The position numbers and the translations under genes were made by a program. The notes below the pieces were generated by a model. That model was not told the DNA's origin. It saw nothing but the letters and a program-made list of their open reading frames with translations, and did no database searches. Of a DNA stretch of 64,000 nucleotides, positions 20,028-30,249 are shown piece after piece. This stretch comes from Streptomyces rugosispiralis (GTDB lineage Bacteria; Actinomycetota; Actinomycetes; Streptomycetales; Streptomycetaceae), in NCBI RefSeq assembly GCF_024505145.1, contig NZ_JANIAA010000006.1, forward strand, positions 186,001-250,000, read 5' to 3'. The first letter of the stretch is position 1. Each line of letters opens with the position of its first letter.

Positions 20028-20822
20028 ATGAGCATCCCGGGCGGCGAGGGGGGCCGTCGATGGGACGAGGAGGCCCAGCGCTGGATGGGAGCGGGCGCGG
20101 AGCCGCCGGCCCCGGGCCGCAGACCACCCAATCCGCATCTGGGCACGGTGCTGCTGGCGGTGCTCGCCGTGGTGCTGGTCGGCGGGATCGGTTTCGGCGC
20201 CTGGAAGTTGGTGTCGGGCGGCGGGGATGACAAGCCCGGGGCGGACGGCGGTTCGCCCTCGGCCTCGTCCTGGGCGCCGTCGGCCGAGCAGCCCTCGGCG
20301 GCGTCCTCGGGGCCGTACACGGAGCCGACCTCGGCGCCGCCGTCGGTGTCCGGGGACAGCACCCAGGGGCCACCGGCGGACTATGTGCGCACCACCGACG
20401 CGGAGGGGTTCCGGCTGGATGTCCCCACGGGCTGGCAGCGGGTCAAGCGCGACACCGGGGTGTTCTACGAGTCGTCCGACGGGAGCAGCCTGATCCAGGT
20501 CTTCGCGCTGACCGAGCCCGACATCACGCCGTACGAGGCGCTGAGCCAAGCCGAGACGGGGCTCAAGAAGAACCCCGGCTACAAGCGGTATGACCTCAAG
20601 CGGCTCGGGCCCGGCGATGACGCGGACGCGGAGCTGGAGTACGGCTACCGCAGCGCCAAGTACGGCCCGCGCCGGATACTCGACCGGGCCTTCACCGGCC
20701 CGGACCGGGTGCAGTACGCGGTGCTGGTCGCCGGCCCGGCCGCCGACTGGCCGAAGCAGCGGGAGCGGCAGGGCATTGTGCTGGCGTCGTTCTGCCCCAC
20801 CGCCTACTGCCCGGCCACCTGA
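20028..20822 (+). CDS. Membrane-anchored extracellular protein, paralogue 1
   Basis: A 264-residue protein whose ATG lies 1 nt after the previous stop, so it is in the same transcript. A short cytoplasmic N-terminus precedes one transmembrane segment (GTVLLAVLAVVLVGGIGFGAW), a Ser/Pro/Gly linker and a C-terminal domain of about 150 residues. Conserved blocks are GFRLDVPTGWQR, SSDGSSLIQVF, ITPYEA, RRILDRAF, YAVLVAGP and a terminal FCPTAYC. The same blocks occur in the next gene. Similar domains are known outside the membrane in some Streptomyces receptor-type proteins (general recollection). Function unknown. Confidence 0.78.
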   Translation: MSIPGGEGGRRWDEEAQRWMGAGAEPPAPGRRPPNPHLGTVLLAVLAVVLVGGIGFGAWKLVSGGGDDKPGADGGSPSASSWAPSAEQPSAASSGPYTEPTSAPPSVSGDSTQGPPADYVRTTDAEGFRLDVPTGWQRVKRDTGVFYESSDGSSLIQVFALTEPDITPYEALSQAETGLKKNPGYKRYDLKRLGPGDDADAELEYGYRSAKYGPRRILDRAFTGPDRVQYAVLVAGPAADWPKQRERQGIVLASFCPTAYCPAT

Positions 20823-20953
20823 CCGGCGGGCGGGCGACGGATCCGTATCGGTGCGGTGACAGGGGGTGGCGCGGTCCCCGAACCGGGTACACCGATGTGG
20901 GCCGGCACGGCTTATCCGCATATGGGAGCAGAGATCCATCATCGGGGGCATAG

Positions 20954-21772
20954 ATGAGCATGCACAACGGGGGAGCACCGGGGCAGGACCCCAGGCGGGC
21001 GCTACGGGCGCTGGCGGTGACGATCTTCCTGGTCGCGGGGATCGCGTTCTCCGGATGGGTGGCCTTCGGGGGCGATGGCACCTCCCGGAATCAGGCGGGT
21101 CCGCTGCCCTGGGACCGCGAGAGCCCCACGGCCACGCCGAGCGGGGGCGCCTCCCAGCCGAGCGATCTCTACCCCTCGCCCGGCCCCGAGACCAGTGGGC
21201 CGACCGATCTCCCGACCGATCTCCCCACGGACCTTCCGACCGGGGCGCCCTCCGGGTCCCCGTCCGCGACGCCGTCCGGTACCCCGTCCGCACCCTCCCT
21301 GACGGGTGCCGCCCCGCCCGCGGGCTACAGCACCCAGGCCGACCCGGCCGGGTACCACCTCGCGGTCCCGGACGGATGGCAGCGGACGGCCGAGGGCCCC
21401 AGCGTCTACTACACCTCGCCCGACGACAGCACCGTGATCCAGATCTTTGAGCTGCACGGCCCCGAGTCGACGCCGTACGAGTCCGCCCAGGAGGCCGAGC
21501 GGATCGCCTCCACTCACCGCGACTACGAGCAGATCGCCCTCACCCGGCTGGGCTCGGGCGCCATGGACCCGGTCCAACTGGAGTACACATACGAGTCCAA
21601 GAGCGACGGCCACCGCCGGATACTCGACCGGCGCTTCGCCGCCCCCGGCGGCACCATGTACGCGGTGCTGGTGATCGGCCCCTCCAAGGCCGGGGACCGG
21701 GTGGAGGAGCGAGCGGTCCACCAGGCGGCGGTGGACACCTTCTGCCCGACCGCCTACTGCACCGCGTCGTGA
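20954..21772 (+). CDS. Membrane-anchored extracellular protein, paralogue 2
   Basis: A 272-residue tandem paralogue of the preceding gene. The order is the same: a transmembrane segment (ALAVTIFLVAGIAFSGWVAF), a Ser/Pro/Thr linker (here with PTDL repeats), then the C-terminal domain with GYHLAVPDGWQR, DDSTVIQIFEL, STPYES, RRILDRRF, YAVLVIGP and FCPTAYC. A separate 131-nt upstream gap suggests its own promoter or a read-through leader. Tandem duplication followed by divergence is the simplest explanation. Confidence 0.78.
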   Translation: MSMHNGGAPGQDPRRALRALAVTIFLVAGIAFSGWVAFGGDGTSRNQAGPLPWDRESPTATPSGGASQPSDLYPSPGPETSGPTDLPTDLPTDLPTGAPSGSPSATPSGTPSAPSLTGAAPPAGYSTQADPAGYHLAVPDGWQRTAEGPSVYYTSPDDSTVIQIFELHGPESTPYESAQEAERIASTHRDYEQIALTRLGSGAMDPVQLEYTYESKSDGHRRILDRRFAAPGGTMYAVLVIGPSKAGDRVEERAVHQAAVDTFCPTAYCTAS

Positions 21773-21993
21773 CCACACCCCCGGCCCTCTTGTGACCCGA
21801 ACCACTTCTTGACCGCACGGCCTCTTGACACACAGGCCGATCGTGAGCCGGGAGGCCGATTCCGCCTTCGGATCACGTGAGTCGGCCCACTTTCTCTTGC
21901 GAATCGCGCATAGGTTCCCGCCTTCCGGTTAGGGGTCCATGTTGCTGGCTTGGACCAGTGGCACAGCACGCGGAACCGGAAGGCAGAAATCAC

Positions 21994-23496
21994 GTGGCGG
22001 CAGTCGAGACCATTCATGTGGACGGGGTGTGGCGGGCAGCCGCATCCGGGGCGCAGCGGGAGGTCCTCGACCCCGCGGACGCCAAGACCCTCGCCGTCGT
22101 CTCGGAGGGCGGTGCCGAGGACACCGACGCGGCGATCGCGGCCGCGCGTCGCGCCTTCGACCAGGGGCCCTGGCCCGGGACGCCGGTGGCCGAGCGGGCC
22201 GCCCTGCTGCGCCGCGTCGCCGACCTGCTCCAGCGTGACCGCGAGACGATCGCGCTCATCGAGAGCCGTGACACCGGCAAGACCCTGGAGGAGGGCCGGG
22301 TCGACGTCGACGACGTGACCAACGCCTTCCGTTACTTCGCCGACCTGGTCACGGGCGAGTCGGCCGGGCGCGTGGTCGACGCGGGCACCCCCGATGTGCA
22401 CAGCGTCGTGGTCCATGAGCCGGTCGGCGTCTGCGCGATGATCACGCCCTGGAACTATCCGCTGCTCCAGGCCAGCTGGAAGGTCGCCCCGGCGCTGGCC
22501 GCCGGGAACACCTTTGTGATCAAGCCCAGCGAGGTGACCCCGCTGTCCACCGTCCATCTGGTGAAGCTGCTGGTCGAGGCCGGGCTGCCGACCGGGGTGG
22601 CCAATGTGGTCACCGGCGCGGGCGACCCGGTGGGCGCCCGGCTGTCCGAGCACCCCGATGTGGACCTGGTCTCCTTCACCGGTGGCCTGGTCAGCGGCAC
22701 CAAGGTCGCGCAGGCCGCCGCGCCGACGGTCAAGAAGGTCGCGCTGGAGCTCGGCGGCAAGAACCCCAATGTGGTCTTCGCCGACGCCTGCGCCACCGCC
22801 GAGGGCTTTGACACCGCCGTCGACCAGGCCCTGAACGCCGCCTTCATCCACAGCGGCCAGGTCTGCTCGGCCGGTGCCCGGCTGATCATCGAGGAGTCGG
22901 TGCGCGAGCGGTTCGTGGCCGAGCTCGCCCGCCGCGCGGAGAAGATCAAGCTGGGCCGCGGCACCGAGCACGGTGTCGAATGCGGTCCGCTGGTCTCGGC
23001 CCAGCAGCTGGACAAGACCGAGGCGTATGTGGCGTCCGCCCTCGAGGAGGGCGCGTTGCTGCGTTGCGGTGGCAAGCAGCCGGAGCCCAACGAGGTCCGC
23101 CCGGCCACCGGCTACTTCTACCTCCCGACCGTGCTCGACCAGTGCCACCGCGAGATGCGGGTGGTGCGGGAGGAGACGTTTGGGCCGATTCTGACGGTCG
23201 AGTCCTTCCAAACCGAGGACGAGGCAGTCACACTCGCCAATGACACGGAGTACGGACTGGCCGGCGCCGTCTGGTCCGCCGACACCGCCCGGGCGCGGCG
23301 CGTCGCCGCCCGGCTGCGGCACGGCACCGTGTGGATCAACGACTACCACCCCTACCTTCCGCAGGCCGAATGGGGCGGTTTCGGCAAGTCCGGGGTCGGG
23401 CGCGAGCTCGGTCCCGCGGGCCTTGACGAATACCGCGAGACCAAGCACGTCTACGAGAACCTGCGACCGAGCCCGGTGCGCTGGTTCGCCGGCTGA
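21994..23496 (+). CDS. betB: Betaine aldehyde dehydrogenase family protein
   Basis: A 500-residue NAD-dependent aldehyde dehydrogenase from GTG 21994 ([14 protein letters not shown]). An upstream frame extension to 21877 lacks family similarity. Motifs are [20 protein letters not shown], the catalytic Glu in LELGGKNP, the catalytic Cys in [11 protein letters not shown], and the C-terminal [16 protein letters not shown]. The next gene is a choline-dehydrogenase-like oxidoreductase followed by a betaine-type ABC transporter, so oxidation of betaine aldehyde to glycine betaine (osmoprotectant synthesis) is the likely role. The exact substrate is inferred from context. Confidence 0.9.
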   Translation: MAAVETIHVDGVWRAAASGAQREVLDPADAKTLAVVSEGGAEDTDAAIAAARRAFDQGPWPGTPVAERAALLRRVADLLQRDRETIALIESRDTGKTLEEGRVDVDDVTNAFRYFADLVTGESAGRVVDAGTPDVHSVVVHEPVGVCAMITPWNYPLLQASWKVAPALAAGNTFVIKPSEVTPLSTVHLVKLLVEAGLPTGVANVVTGAGDPVGARLSEHPDVDLVSFTGGLVSGTKVAQAAAPTVKKVALELGGKNPNVVFADACATAEGFDTAVDQALNAAFIHSGQVCSAGARLIIEESVRERFVAELARRAEKIKLGRGTEHGVECGPLVSAQQLDKTEAYVASALEEGALLRCGGKQPEPNEVRPATGYFYLPTVLDQCHREMRVVREETFGPILTVESFQTEDEAVTLANDTEYGLAGAVWSADTARARRVAARLRHGTVWINDYHPYLPQAEWGGFGKSGVGRELGPAGLDEYRETKHVYENLRPSPVRWFAG

Positions 23497-23658
23497 CACC
23501 ACCCCGCCGTCGGCCCCGCCCCGGGGCACGGCCGGGCCCGGACTCGTCCCCTGGGGCCCGGACCCGGCCGCGCCCGATCGCGGCGGCCGACGGCGAGCAG
23601 CCGGTAGGCAGTTGAGGCACCCGGCAACACCCCCACCCCCAGGGGCGGCAGCAGCCCC

Positions 23659-23680
23659 CGGCCCGCACCGGTGCGGGCCG
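23659..23680. repeat. Perfect 22-bp palindrome before the choline dehydrogenase gene
   Basis: CGGCCCGCACC and its exact inverse meet without a spacer, 30 nt before the betA start. It may be a terminator for the aldehyde dehydrogenase gene or an operator. The TTTGG that follows is a weak T-rich tail. Confidence 0.65.
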
Positions 23681-23710
23681 TTTGGGTAAGACCGCGAGGA
23701 GTAACCCCAC

Positions 23711-25297
23711 ATGTCCGTACCTGTCGCATACGACTACGTCGTGATCGGCGGCGGCACCGCAGGATCGGTGATCGCTTCCCGGCTCACCGAGGACCCGGAC
23801 ATCCATGTCGCCGTCATCGAGGGCGGACCGTCGGATGTCGACCGGCCCGATGTGCTCACCCTGCGCCGCTGGCTCGGCCTGCTCGGCGGCGACTTGGACT
23901 ACGACTACCCCACCACCGAGCAGCCACGCGGAAATTCGCATATCCGGCACAGCCGGGCGCGGGTGCTCGGCGGATGCTCCTCGCACAACACCCTGATCTC
24001 CTTCAAGCCGCTGCCCGGTGACTGGGACGAGTGGGCCGAGGCCGGCGCCGAGGGCTGGGACGCGGAGTCCATGGACCCGTACTTCCAGCGGCTGCGCAAC
24101 AACATCGTCCCGGTGGACGAGAAGGACCGGAACGCGATCGCGCGGGACTTCGTCGACGCCGCCCAGGCCGCCGCCGGGGTGGAGCGGGTCGAGGGGTTCA
24201 ACAAGAAGCCGTTCCATGAGGGCGTCGGCTTCTTCGATCTCTCGTACCACCCGGAGAACAACAAGCGTTCCTCGGCGTCGGTCGCCTATCTGCACCCGTT
24301 CCTGGACCGGCCGAACCTCCATCTGATGCTGGAGACGTGGGCGTACAAGCTGGAGCTGGACGACACCGGCCGGGTCACCGGCGTCCATGTGCGCACCAAG
24401 GACGGCGCGGAGATCCTGGTCCGGGCCGAGACCGAGGTCCTGGTCTGCGCGGGCGCCGTGGACACCCCGCGGCTGCTGATGCACTCCGGTATCGGGCCCA
24501 AGGGCGATCTGGAGGCGCTGGGCATTCCCGCGGTCCACGATCTGCCGGGCGTCGGCGAGAACCTGCTCGACCACCCCGAGTCGGTCATCGTGTGGGAGAC
24601 GGACGGCCCGATTCCGGACAATTCCGCGATGGACTCCGACGCGGGGCTGTTCATCCGGCGCGACCCCGAATCCCGGGGCCCGGACCTGATGTTCCACTTC
24701 TACCAAATCCCGTTCACCGACAATCCGGAGCGGCTGGGCTACGAAAAGCCCGAGCACGGCGTGTCGATGACCCCCAACATCCCCAAGCCGCGCAGCCGCG
24801 GCCGGCTCTATCTCACCAGCGCCGACCCGTCCATCAAGCCCGCCCTCGACTTCCGGTACTTCACGGACGAGGAGGACTACGACGGCCGCACGCTGGTCGA
24901 CGGCATCCGTGTCGCGCGTGAGATCGCCAAGACCGAACCGCTGGCGAGCTGGCTCAAGCGCGAGGTGTGCCCGGGCCCGGAGATCACCTCGGACGAGGAG
25001 ATCAGCGAGTACGCCCGCAAGGTCGCGCACACCGTGTACCACCCGGCGGGCACCTGTCGTATGGGTGCCACGTCGGACGAACTCGCCGTGGTCGGCCCCG
25101 ATCTGCGGATCCGGGGCCTGAGCGGCGTCCGTATCGCCGACGCGTCCGTCTTCCCGACGATGCCGGCCGTGAACCCGATGATCGGAGTCCTGATGGTGGG
25201 CGAGAAGTGCGCCGAGCTGCTGTTCGAGGAGCGCGATCGGGAGCGGCACAGGCCCGATGACCGAGCCGCCACGCATCAGCCGGGAGGTGAGGCGTGA
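23711..25297 (+). CDS. betA: Choline dehydrogenase-like GMC oxidoreductase
   Basis: A 528-residue flavoprotein of the glucose-methanol-choline family. The N-terminal FAD-binding motif is [22 protein letters not shown] signatures are [10 protein letters not shown] and [15 protein letters not shown]. The C-terminal active-site region is [11 protein letters not shown], then [17 protein letters not shown]. Context with betB and a betaine transporter supports oxidation of choline to betaine aldehyde; another alcohol substrate cannot be excluded. GAGGAG precedes the ATG. The stop overlaps the ABC ATPase start. Confidence 0.88.
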   Translation: MSVPVAYDYVVIGGGTAGSVIASRLTEDPDIHVAVIEGGPSDVDRPDVLTLRRWLGLLGGDLDYDYPTTEQPRGNSHIRHSRARVLGGCSSHNTLISFKPLPGDWDEWAEAGAEGWDAESMDPYFQRLRNNIVPVDEKDRNAIARDFVDAAQAAAGVERVEGFNKKPFHEGVGFFDLSYHPENNKRSSASVAYLHPFLDRPNLHLMLETWAYKLELDDTGRVTGVHVRTKDGAEILVRAETEVLVCAGAVDTPRLLMHSGIGPKGDLEALGIPAVHDLPGVGENLLDHPESVIVWETDGPIPDNSAMDSDAGLFIRRDPESRGPDLMFHFYQIPFTDNPERLGYEKPEHGVSMTPNIPKPRSRGRLYLTSADPSIKPALDFRYFTDEEDYDGRTLVDGIRVAREIAKTEPLASWLKREVCPGPEITSDEEISEYARKVAHTVYHPAGTCRMGATSDELAVVGPDLRIRGLSGVRIADASVFPTMPAVNPMIGVLMVGEKCAELLFEERDRERHRPDDRAATHQPGGEA

Positions 25298-26397
25298 TGG
25301 CTACGACCGTGGTCCCCGAGACGCCCGACACCCCCAGGATCCCCGAGAGCGGCGAGCGCGCCCCGGTGTTCTCGGTCCGCGACCTGTGGAAGGTCTTCGG
25401 CCCCAAGGCCGACCGGATCCCCGGTTCCGCCGAGGCGGAGCTGTCCGCCGGTGAGCTGCGCGCCCGCACCGGCTGCACCGCCGCCGTCCGCGAGGTCTCC
25501 TTCGACGTCCAGCCGGGCGAGGTGTTCGTGGTCATGGGGCTGTCCGGCTCCGGCAAGTCCACCCTCGTCCGCTGCCTCACCCGGCTGATAGAGCCCACCT
25601 CCGGCACCCTGAAGATCGACGGCGAGGACGTCCTGGCCATGGACAAGGCGCGGCTGCGCGATCTGCGCCGGCACCGCGCCGCCATGGTCTTCCAGCACTT
25701 CGGGCTGCTGCCGCACCGCTCCGTCCTCGACAACGTCGCCTACGGGCTGGAGATCCAGGGCGTGGGCAAGGCCGAGCGCCGGGCCAAGGCCGCCGAGGTG
25801 GTGGAGAAGGTCGGCCTCACCGGTCTCGAGCGCCGCCGCCCCGGCCAGCTCTCCGGCGGTCAGCAGCAGCGGGTGGGCCTGGCTCGGGCGCTCGCCGTCG
25901 ACCCCGAGGTGCTGCTCTTCGACGAGCCGTTCAGCGCGCTCGACCCGCTGATCCGCCGCGATATGCAGGAGGAGGTCATCCGGCTGCACCACGAGGAGGG
26001 CCGGACGATGGTCTTCATCACCCATGACCTCAGCGAGGCGCTGCGGCTCGGTGACCGCATCATGCTGATGCGCGATGGCGGGATCGTGCAGCTGGGCACC
26101 CCGGAGGAGATCGTCGGCTCCCCGGCGGACGACTACGTACGGGATTTCGTCCGCGATGTGCCGCGCGAGCAGGTGCTGACCGTGCGCCGCGCGATGCGCC
26201 CCGCGACGTCCGACGAGCAGGACGGCGGGCCCGCGCTGGCCCCGGGCACCACGGTCGCCGACGCGATCGAGGCCGTGGCCCGCACTGGCGGCCCCGCGCG
26301 CGTCGTGGACGGCGGCCGCTGCCTGGGCGTCGTCGACCACGCCTGTCTGCTGAGCGTCGTCGCGGGCCTGGACGGCAAGGAGGTGGCCGCGGCATGA
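25294..26397 (+). CDS. Glycine betaine/proline-type ABC transporter ATP-binding protein
   Basis: A 367-residue ATPase. GTG 25294 overlaps the betA stop; ATG 25297 is equally possible after GGGAGG. Walker A is GLSGSGKST, the Q-loop [10 protein letters not shown], signature LSGGQQQR, Walker [14 protein letters not shown] and the switch ITHD. The insert between beta-strands near the N-terminus and the C-terminal CBS-like extension ([20 protein letters not shown]) are typical of ProV/OpuAA proteins. It energises the permease and lipoprotein encoded next. Confidence 0.95.
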   Translation: MMATTVVPETPDTPRIPESGERAPVFSVRDLWKVFGPKADRIPGSAEAELSAGELRARTGCTAAVREVSFDVQPGEVFVVMGLSGSGKSTLVRCLTRLIEPTSGTLKIDGEDVLAMDKARLRDLRRHRAAMVFQHFGLLPHRSVLDNVAYGLEIQGVGKAERRAKAAEVVEKVGLTGLERRRPGQLSGGQQQRVGLARALAVDPEVLLFDEPFSALDPLIRRDMQEEVIRLHHEEGRTMVFITHDLSEALRLGDRIMLMRDGGIVQLGTPEEIVGSPADDYVRDFVRDVPREQVLTVRRAMRPATSDEQDGGPALAPGTTVADAIEAVARTGGPARVVDGGRCLGVVDHACLLSVVAGLDGKEVAAA

Positions 26398-26443
26398 GCC
26401 CCACCTCGACCCTCTCTCCACCAGGCCGCACCGGGGGGCGCCG

Positions 26444-28465
26444 GTGAGTGCCACCACCACCCGCCCCTCCACCGACCCCGCCACCGAACCGGCGGCCGGC
26501 GGGACCGCGCCGGACGAGACGCGTCCGTCCCCGCTGAGCGCCGTCGTGCGCAGCCGCGCCGCGCGCAAGCTGGCGGTGCTCGTGGTGATCGCCGCCGTGC
26601 TGGTGCCCCTCGCGCACGCCAAGTGGGCGAGCGGCAGCTGGCCGGGCGCGCTGACCGTCGATGTCTCCGAGCCGCTCGGCAAGGCCAGCGACTGGATCAT
26701 CGACAACCGCGACAGCCACTGGATCTTTCTCTACTTCTTCGGCCACATCAGCAACGCGGTCATCATCTGTGTGCGCGTCGTCTATGTCGTTCTGCTGACC
26801 CTCGGCTGGGCCGGGGTGACCGCCGCCTCGACCCTGCTGGCCTGGCGGGTCGCCGGGGTGCGGGTCGCGGTGACGACGCTGGTGTCCTTCGCCGTGTGCG
26901 GGCTGCTGGGCATGTGGGTGCCGACGATGCAGACGCTCGCGCTGATGGCCGTCGCCGTCACCGCGTCCGTCGTCATCGGCGGGCTGCTGGGTCTGGCCGG
27001 CGGGCTCTCGGAACGGGCGTTCCGGGCGCTGCGTCCGATTCTGGACACCATGCAGGTGCTGCCCGCGTTCGCCTATCTGCTGCCCGTCGTGCTGATCTTC
27101 GGCATCGGCGTACCGGGCGCGGTGCTGGCCACCGTGATCTACGCGGCGCCGCCGATGGCCCGGCTCACCGCCCTCGGTCTGCGCGGCGCGGACGCCGGGG
27201 TGCTGGAGGCGGTGGCCTCGCTCGGCGCGACCTGGCGGCAGCGGCTGCTGTCGGCCCGGCTACCGCTGGCCCGCAAGGAGCTGCTGCTGGGCGTCAACCA
27301 GACGATCATGATGGCACTGTCCATGGCCGTCATCGCCTCGGTGATCGGCGGCGGCGGTCTCGGTGACCGCGTCTACCAGGCGCTGTCCAGCGTGGACGTC
27401 GGCAAGGCGCTGGCCGCCGGCCTCCCGATCGTGCTGCTCGCCGTCGTGATGGACCGCACCACCGCGTCGGCGGGCGAGCGCCTCGGCGAGCCCCCGGCCG
27501 AGGACGGGCACCGGCTGCTGCGCGGCTGGCCCGCCTGGGCGGGCGTCGGGGTGATCACCGTGGTGGTGGCCCTCATCGGACGGCTGGCCGGGTCCCAGAC
27601 CTGGCCGACCGGCTGGGCGATTCCCATCGAGGAGCCGGTCAACCAGTTCAAGGACTGGATGGTCGACCATCTCTACACGGGTGTGCCGGTCGTCGGCGGT
27701 ACCGCCGAATGGGCCTCGGACTACGTCAAGTGGATCCTGGACCCGCTGCGCGAGGGGCTGCAGGGCCTCCCGTGGTACGCGGTGCTGCTGATCGTCGCCA
27801 CGCTGGCCTGGCTGATCGGCACCTGGGCCACCGCCCTGACCGCCACCGCCGCCATGGCCGCGATCGGTGTGCTCGGGGTGTGGGAGCCGTCCATGGACAC
27901 CCTCTCCCAGGTGCTTGCGGCCGTCTTCGTCACCCTGGTGCTCGGCTTCGCGATCGGCATCGCGGCCGCGCGGTCCACCCGGCTGGAGCGGCTGCTGCGG
28001 CCGGTGCTGGATGTGTGCCAGACCATGCCGCAGTTCGTGTATCTGATCCCGGTGGTCGCGCTGTTCGGCGTCGGCCGCGCCCCGGCCGCGGCCGCGGCCA
28101 TCGTCTACGCGCTGCCCGCCGTCATCCGCATCACCACCCAGGGGCTGCGGAACGTGGATCCGGCGGCGCTGGAGTCGGCGCGTTCGCTCGGCGCCACCCA
28201 GGGGCAGCAACTGCGTCAGGTCCAGCTCCCGCTGGCCCGCCCGGCGCTGCTGCTCGCCGTCAACCAGGGCGTGGTGCTGGTGCTCGCCGTGGTGATCATC
28301 GGCGGTCTGGTGGGCTCGGGTGCGCTCGGCTACGACGTGGTGTTCGGCCTGGCCCAGGGCGATCTGGCCACCGGTCTGGTCGCCGGCGCGGCGATCGTCT
28401 GCCTGGGTCTGATGCTGGACCGGGTCACCCAGCCGACATCGCGCCGCGACAGGAAGGGGGCCTGA
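26444..28465 (+). CDS. ABC transporter permease with two fused ProW-type domains
   Basis: A 673-residue protein from GTG 26444. Two complete permease modules lie in tandem. Each has about six membrane segments and an EAA loop: EAVASLGATWRQRLLSARLP near residue 255 and ESARSLGATQGQQLRQVQLP near residue 575. Each EAA loop is followed by a conserved (V/L)NQ motif (LLGVNQTIMMALSMAVIASV and LLAVNQGVVLVLAVVIIGG). Each module also repeats a WIIDN/WMVDH-type periplasmic segment. ProW proteins normally form homodimers of single modules, so this is a covalent heterodimer. It carries glycine betaine or a related compound, judged from neighbours. Confidence 0.92.
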   Translation: MSATTTRPSTDPATEPAAGGTAPDETRPSPLSAVVRSRAARKLAVLVVIAAVLVPLAHAKWASGSWPGALTVDVSEPLGKASDWIIDNRDSHWIFLYFFGHISNAVIICVRVVYVVLLTLGWAGVTAASTLLAWRVAGVRVAVTTLVSFAVCGLLGMWVPTMQTLALMAVAVTASVVIGGLLGLAGGLSERAFRALRPILDTMQVLPAFAYLLPVVLIFGIGVPGAVLATVIYAAPPMARLTALGLRGADAGVLEAVASLGATWRQRLLSARLPLARKELLLGVNQTIMMALSMAVIASVIGGGGLGDRVYQALSSVDVGKALAAGLPIVLLAVVMDRTTASAGERLGEPPAEDGHRLLRGWPAWAGVGVITVVVALIGRLAGSQTWPTGWAIPIEEPVNQFKDWMVDHLYTGVPVVGGTAEWASDYVKWILDPLREGLQGLPWYAVLLIVATLAWLIGTWATALTATAAMAAIGVLGVWEPSMDTLSQVLAAVFVTLVLGFAIGIAAARSTRLERLLRPVLDVCQTMPQFVYLIPVVALFGVGRAPAAAAAIVYALPAVIRITTQGLRNVDPAALESARSLGATQGQQLRQVQLPLARPALLLAVNQGVVLVLAVVIIGGLVGSGALGYDVVFGLAQGDLATGLVAGAAIVCLGLMLDRVTQPTSRRDRKGA

Positions 28466-28466
28466 G

Positions 28467-29444
28467 ATGGCTCGCACCCGCACTCAGCTGCTGATGGCCG
28501 CCGCCGGGGTCACGGCCGTGTTCACCGCGACCGGCTGCGGCGCGGCGGACATGACCAAGCAGTCCTCGCCGTACGCCAATGTGGGCGGGGCGAAGAGCGT
28601 CACGCTCTCGGTCCAGTCGTGGGTCGGCGCCCAGTCCAATGTCGCGGTCGCCCAGTATCTGCTGGAGCACGAGCTGGGCTATCGCGTCGACACCGTTCAG
28701 GTGGACGAGGTTCCGGCGTGGGACGCGCTCAGCCAGGACCGGGTGGACGCGATCCTGGAGGACTGGGGCCACCCGGACCAGGAGCAGCGCTACGTCAAGG
28801 ACAAGAAGACGATCGTGCCGGGCGGCGGGCTCGGCGTCACCGGCCATATCGGCTGGTGGGTGCCGAAATACTTCGCCGACGCCCATCCGGACGTGCTGGA
28901 CTGGAAGAACCTCAACAAGTACGCGAAGACCTTCAAGACCGCGGAGAGCGGCGGCAAGGGCCAGCTGCTGGACGGTTCACCGTCCTATGTCACCAATGAC
29001 AAGGCACTGGTGAAGAACCTGAAGCTGAACTACCAGATCGTGTTCGCGGGTTCGGAAGCGGCGCAGATCACCCAGATGAAGCAGTTCGCCAAGGCGAAGA
29101 AGCCGTTCCTGTCGTACTGGTACGAGCCGCAGTGGCTGTTCAACCAGGTGCCGATGGTCGAGGTCAAGCTGCCCAAGTACACGGACAAGTGCGCTGAGGA
29201 GGGCGCCAAGGACCCCGACTCCTTCGACTGCGCCTACCCGACCACACCGCTGCAGAAGTATCTGAACGCGGACTTCGCGAAGAAGGGCGGCAAGGCGGCG
29301 GCGTTCCTGAAGAAGTTCCACTGGACCAAGAAGGACCAGAACGAGGTGTCCGAGTTGATCGCCTCGAAGGGAATGTCGGCACAGGACGCCGCGAAGAAGT
29401 GGGTCGAGGCGCATCCGGACGTCTGGAAGAAGTGGCTGCCCTGA
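28467..29444 (+). CDS. Glycine betaine-type substrate-binding lipoprotein
   Basis: A 325-residue protein starting 1 nt after the permease stop. The signal peptide ends in a lipobox (TATGC), so the mature protein is likely membrane-anchored. The OpuAC/ProX-type fold is indicated by SVQSWVGAQSN, DTVQVDEVPAWDAL and EDWGHPDQ, and by aromatic clusters expected for a quaternary-ammonium binding cage (HIGWWVPKY, SYWYEPQWLF). Lysine-rich surface segments are frequent. It completes the ATPase-permease-binding protein set. Confidence 0.93.
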   Translation: MARTRTQLLMAAAGVTAVFTATGCGAADMTKQSSPYANVGGAKSVTLSVQSWVGAQSNVAVAQYLLEHELGYRVDTVQVDEVPAWDALSQDRVDAILEDWGHPDQEQRYVKDKKTIVPGGGLGVTGHIGWWVPKYFADAHPDVLDWKNLNKYAKTFKTAESGGKGQLLDGSPSYVTNDKALVKNLKLNYQIVFAGSEAAQITQMKQFAKAKKPFLSYWYEPQWLFNQVPMVEVKLPKYTDKCAEEGAKDPDSFDCAYPTTPLQKYLNADFAKKGGKAAAFLKKFHWTKKDQNEVSELIASKGMSAQDAAKKWVEAHPDVWKKWLP

Positions 29445-29475
29445 GCCCGGATCGAACTCAGGGCGGTCGGCGTAG

Positions 29476-29535
29476 CCGAATTACTTGAGACCGGATTACT
29501 TGAAACCGGATTACTTGAGACCGGATTACTTGAGG
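29476..29535. repeat. 15-bp tandem repeat (four copies) spanning the Uma2 stop codon
   Basis: CCG(G/A)ATTACTTGA(G/A)(A/G) recurs at 29476, 29491, 29506 and 29521. The last copy contains the end of the Uma2 gene on the minus strand (Leu-Lys-stop), and the others repeat that end downstream. The units are AT-rich for this genome. Confidence 0.9.
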
Positions 29536-30098
29536 AAGCCCGCGGTGTCGAGAGTGAGGCCGAGCGGCTCGGGGAGCGTCACCGGCTCTCCGAAAGCCGC
29601 TCGGTGCTCGTCCCGGTAGCGGCCCTTTCCGTCCGGTGCGGAGTACACGGTCGTGGAGCCCTCGTTGTGGTGCGGGTCGATCAGCAAATAGATCGGCACG
29701 TTGGAGTGGGCGTAGCCCTTGACCTTGGCCCCGAGATCGCGCGCTCGTGTGGAGGGCGATGTGATCTCGGCGACGAGCAGGACGTCACTCGCCTCGACCT
29801 GCCACTCCTCCATGCTCTTCAGCGCTTCCGACTCACAGATGAGCAGGTCCGGGATGAACCTCTCTTCCGTCGCGGGGAGGAAGACCGTTGTGGTGTTGGT
29901 AATGCGCCATTGAGTCGGTACTTCGCGTACGAGCTGGAGGTTCAGCTCGCTGAAGATCCAGTTGTGGAAATTCGCAGGCGTCGGTGAGATGACGATCTCC
30001 CCCCCGATGAGTTCTGCCCGCATTCCATCCGGCAGCTCGAGCTGGGCGTGGATGTCGAGCAGATTTACGAACTCTTGGTCGGGCAGTGGCGCCGTCAT
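29526..30098 (-). CDS. Uma2 family putative restriction endonuclease
   Basis: A 190-residue protein, standard for Uma2 (DUF820). ATG 30098 is preferred, with GGGAGG 7 nt upstream; longer frames lack similarity. The PD-(D/E)xK-like core is visible as ELIGGEIVISPTP, FIPDLLICES, VLLVAEITSPSTRARDLGAKVKGYA and VPIYLLIDP. Asp of the PDL motif and the Glu-x-(Thr/Ser) after VLLV are the expected metal ligands. Uma2 genes are abundant in Streptomyces, usually singly, and their in vivo role is unsettled. The 3' end lies in a 15-bp tandem repeat. Confidence 0.88.
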   Translation of the reverse strand: MTAPLPDQEFVNLLDIHAQLELPDGMRAELIGGEIVISPTPANFHNWIFSELNLQLVREVPTQWRITNTTTVFLPATEERFIPDLLICESEALKSMEEWQVEASDVLLVAEITSPSTRARDLGAKVKGYAHSNVPIYLLIDPHHNEGSTTVYSAPDGKGRYRDEHRAAFGEPVTLPEPLGLTLDTAGFLK

Positions 30099-30249
30099 CA
30101 CGAGACCTCCCATTGGTGGGTCCCCCTTCTGGCTGTGTTGCGTTCGTGCCGTACTGCCTTGCGGGGGCCTGCCACCATCATGCGTGATGCGATGACTCCG
30201 ACGTCGGACAATGGCCCCCGCCGTCATCAACGACGACGGGGGCAGATGG

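Noticed and set aside
29476..29535. A possible CRISPR array or att site at the Uma2 3' repeats
   Set aside because: The units are contiguous 15-bp repeats without spacers, and no cas or integrase gene is present.
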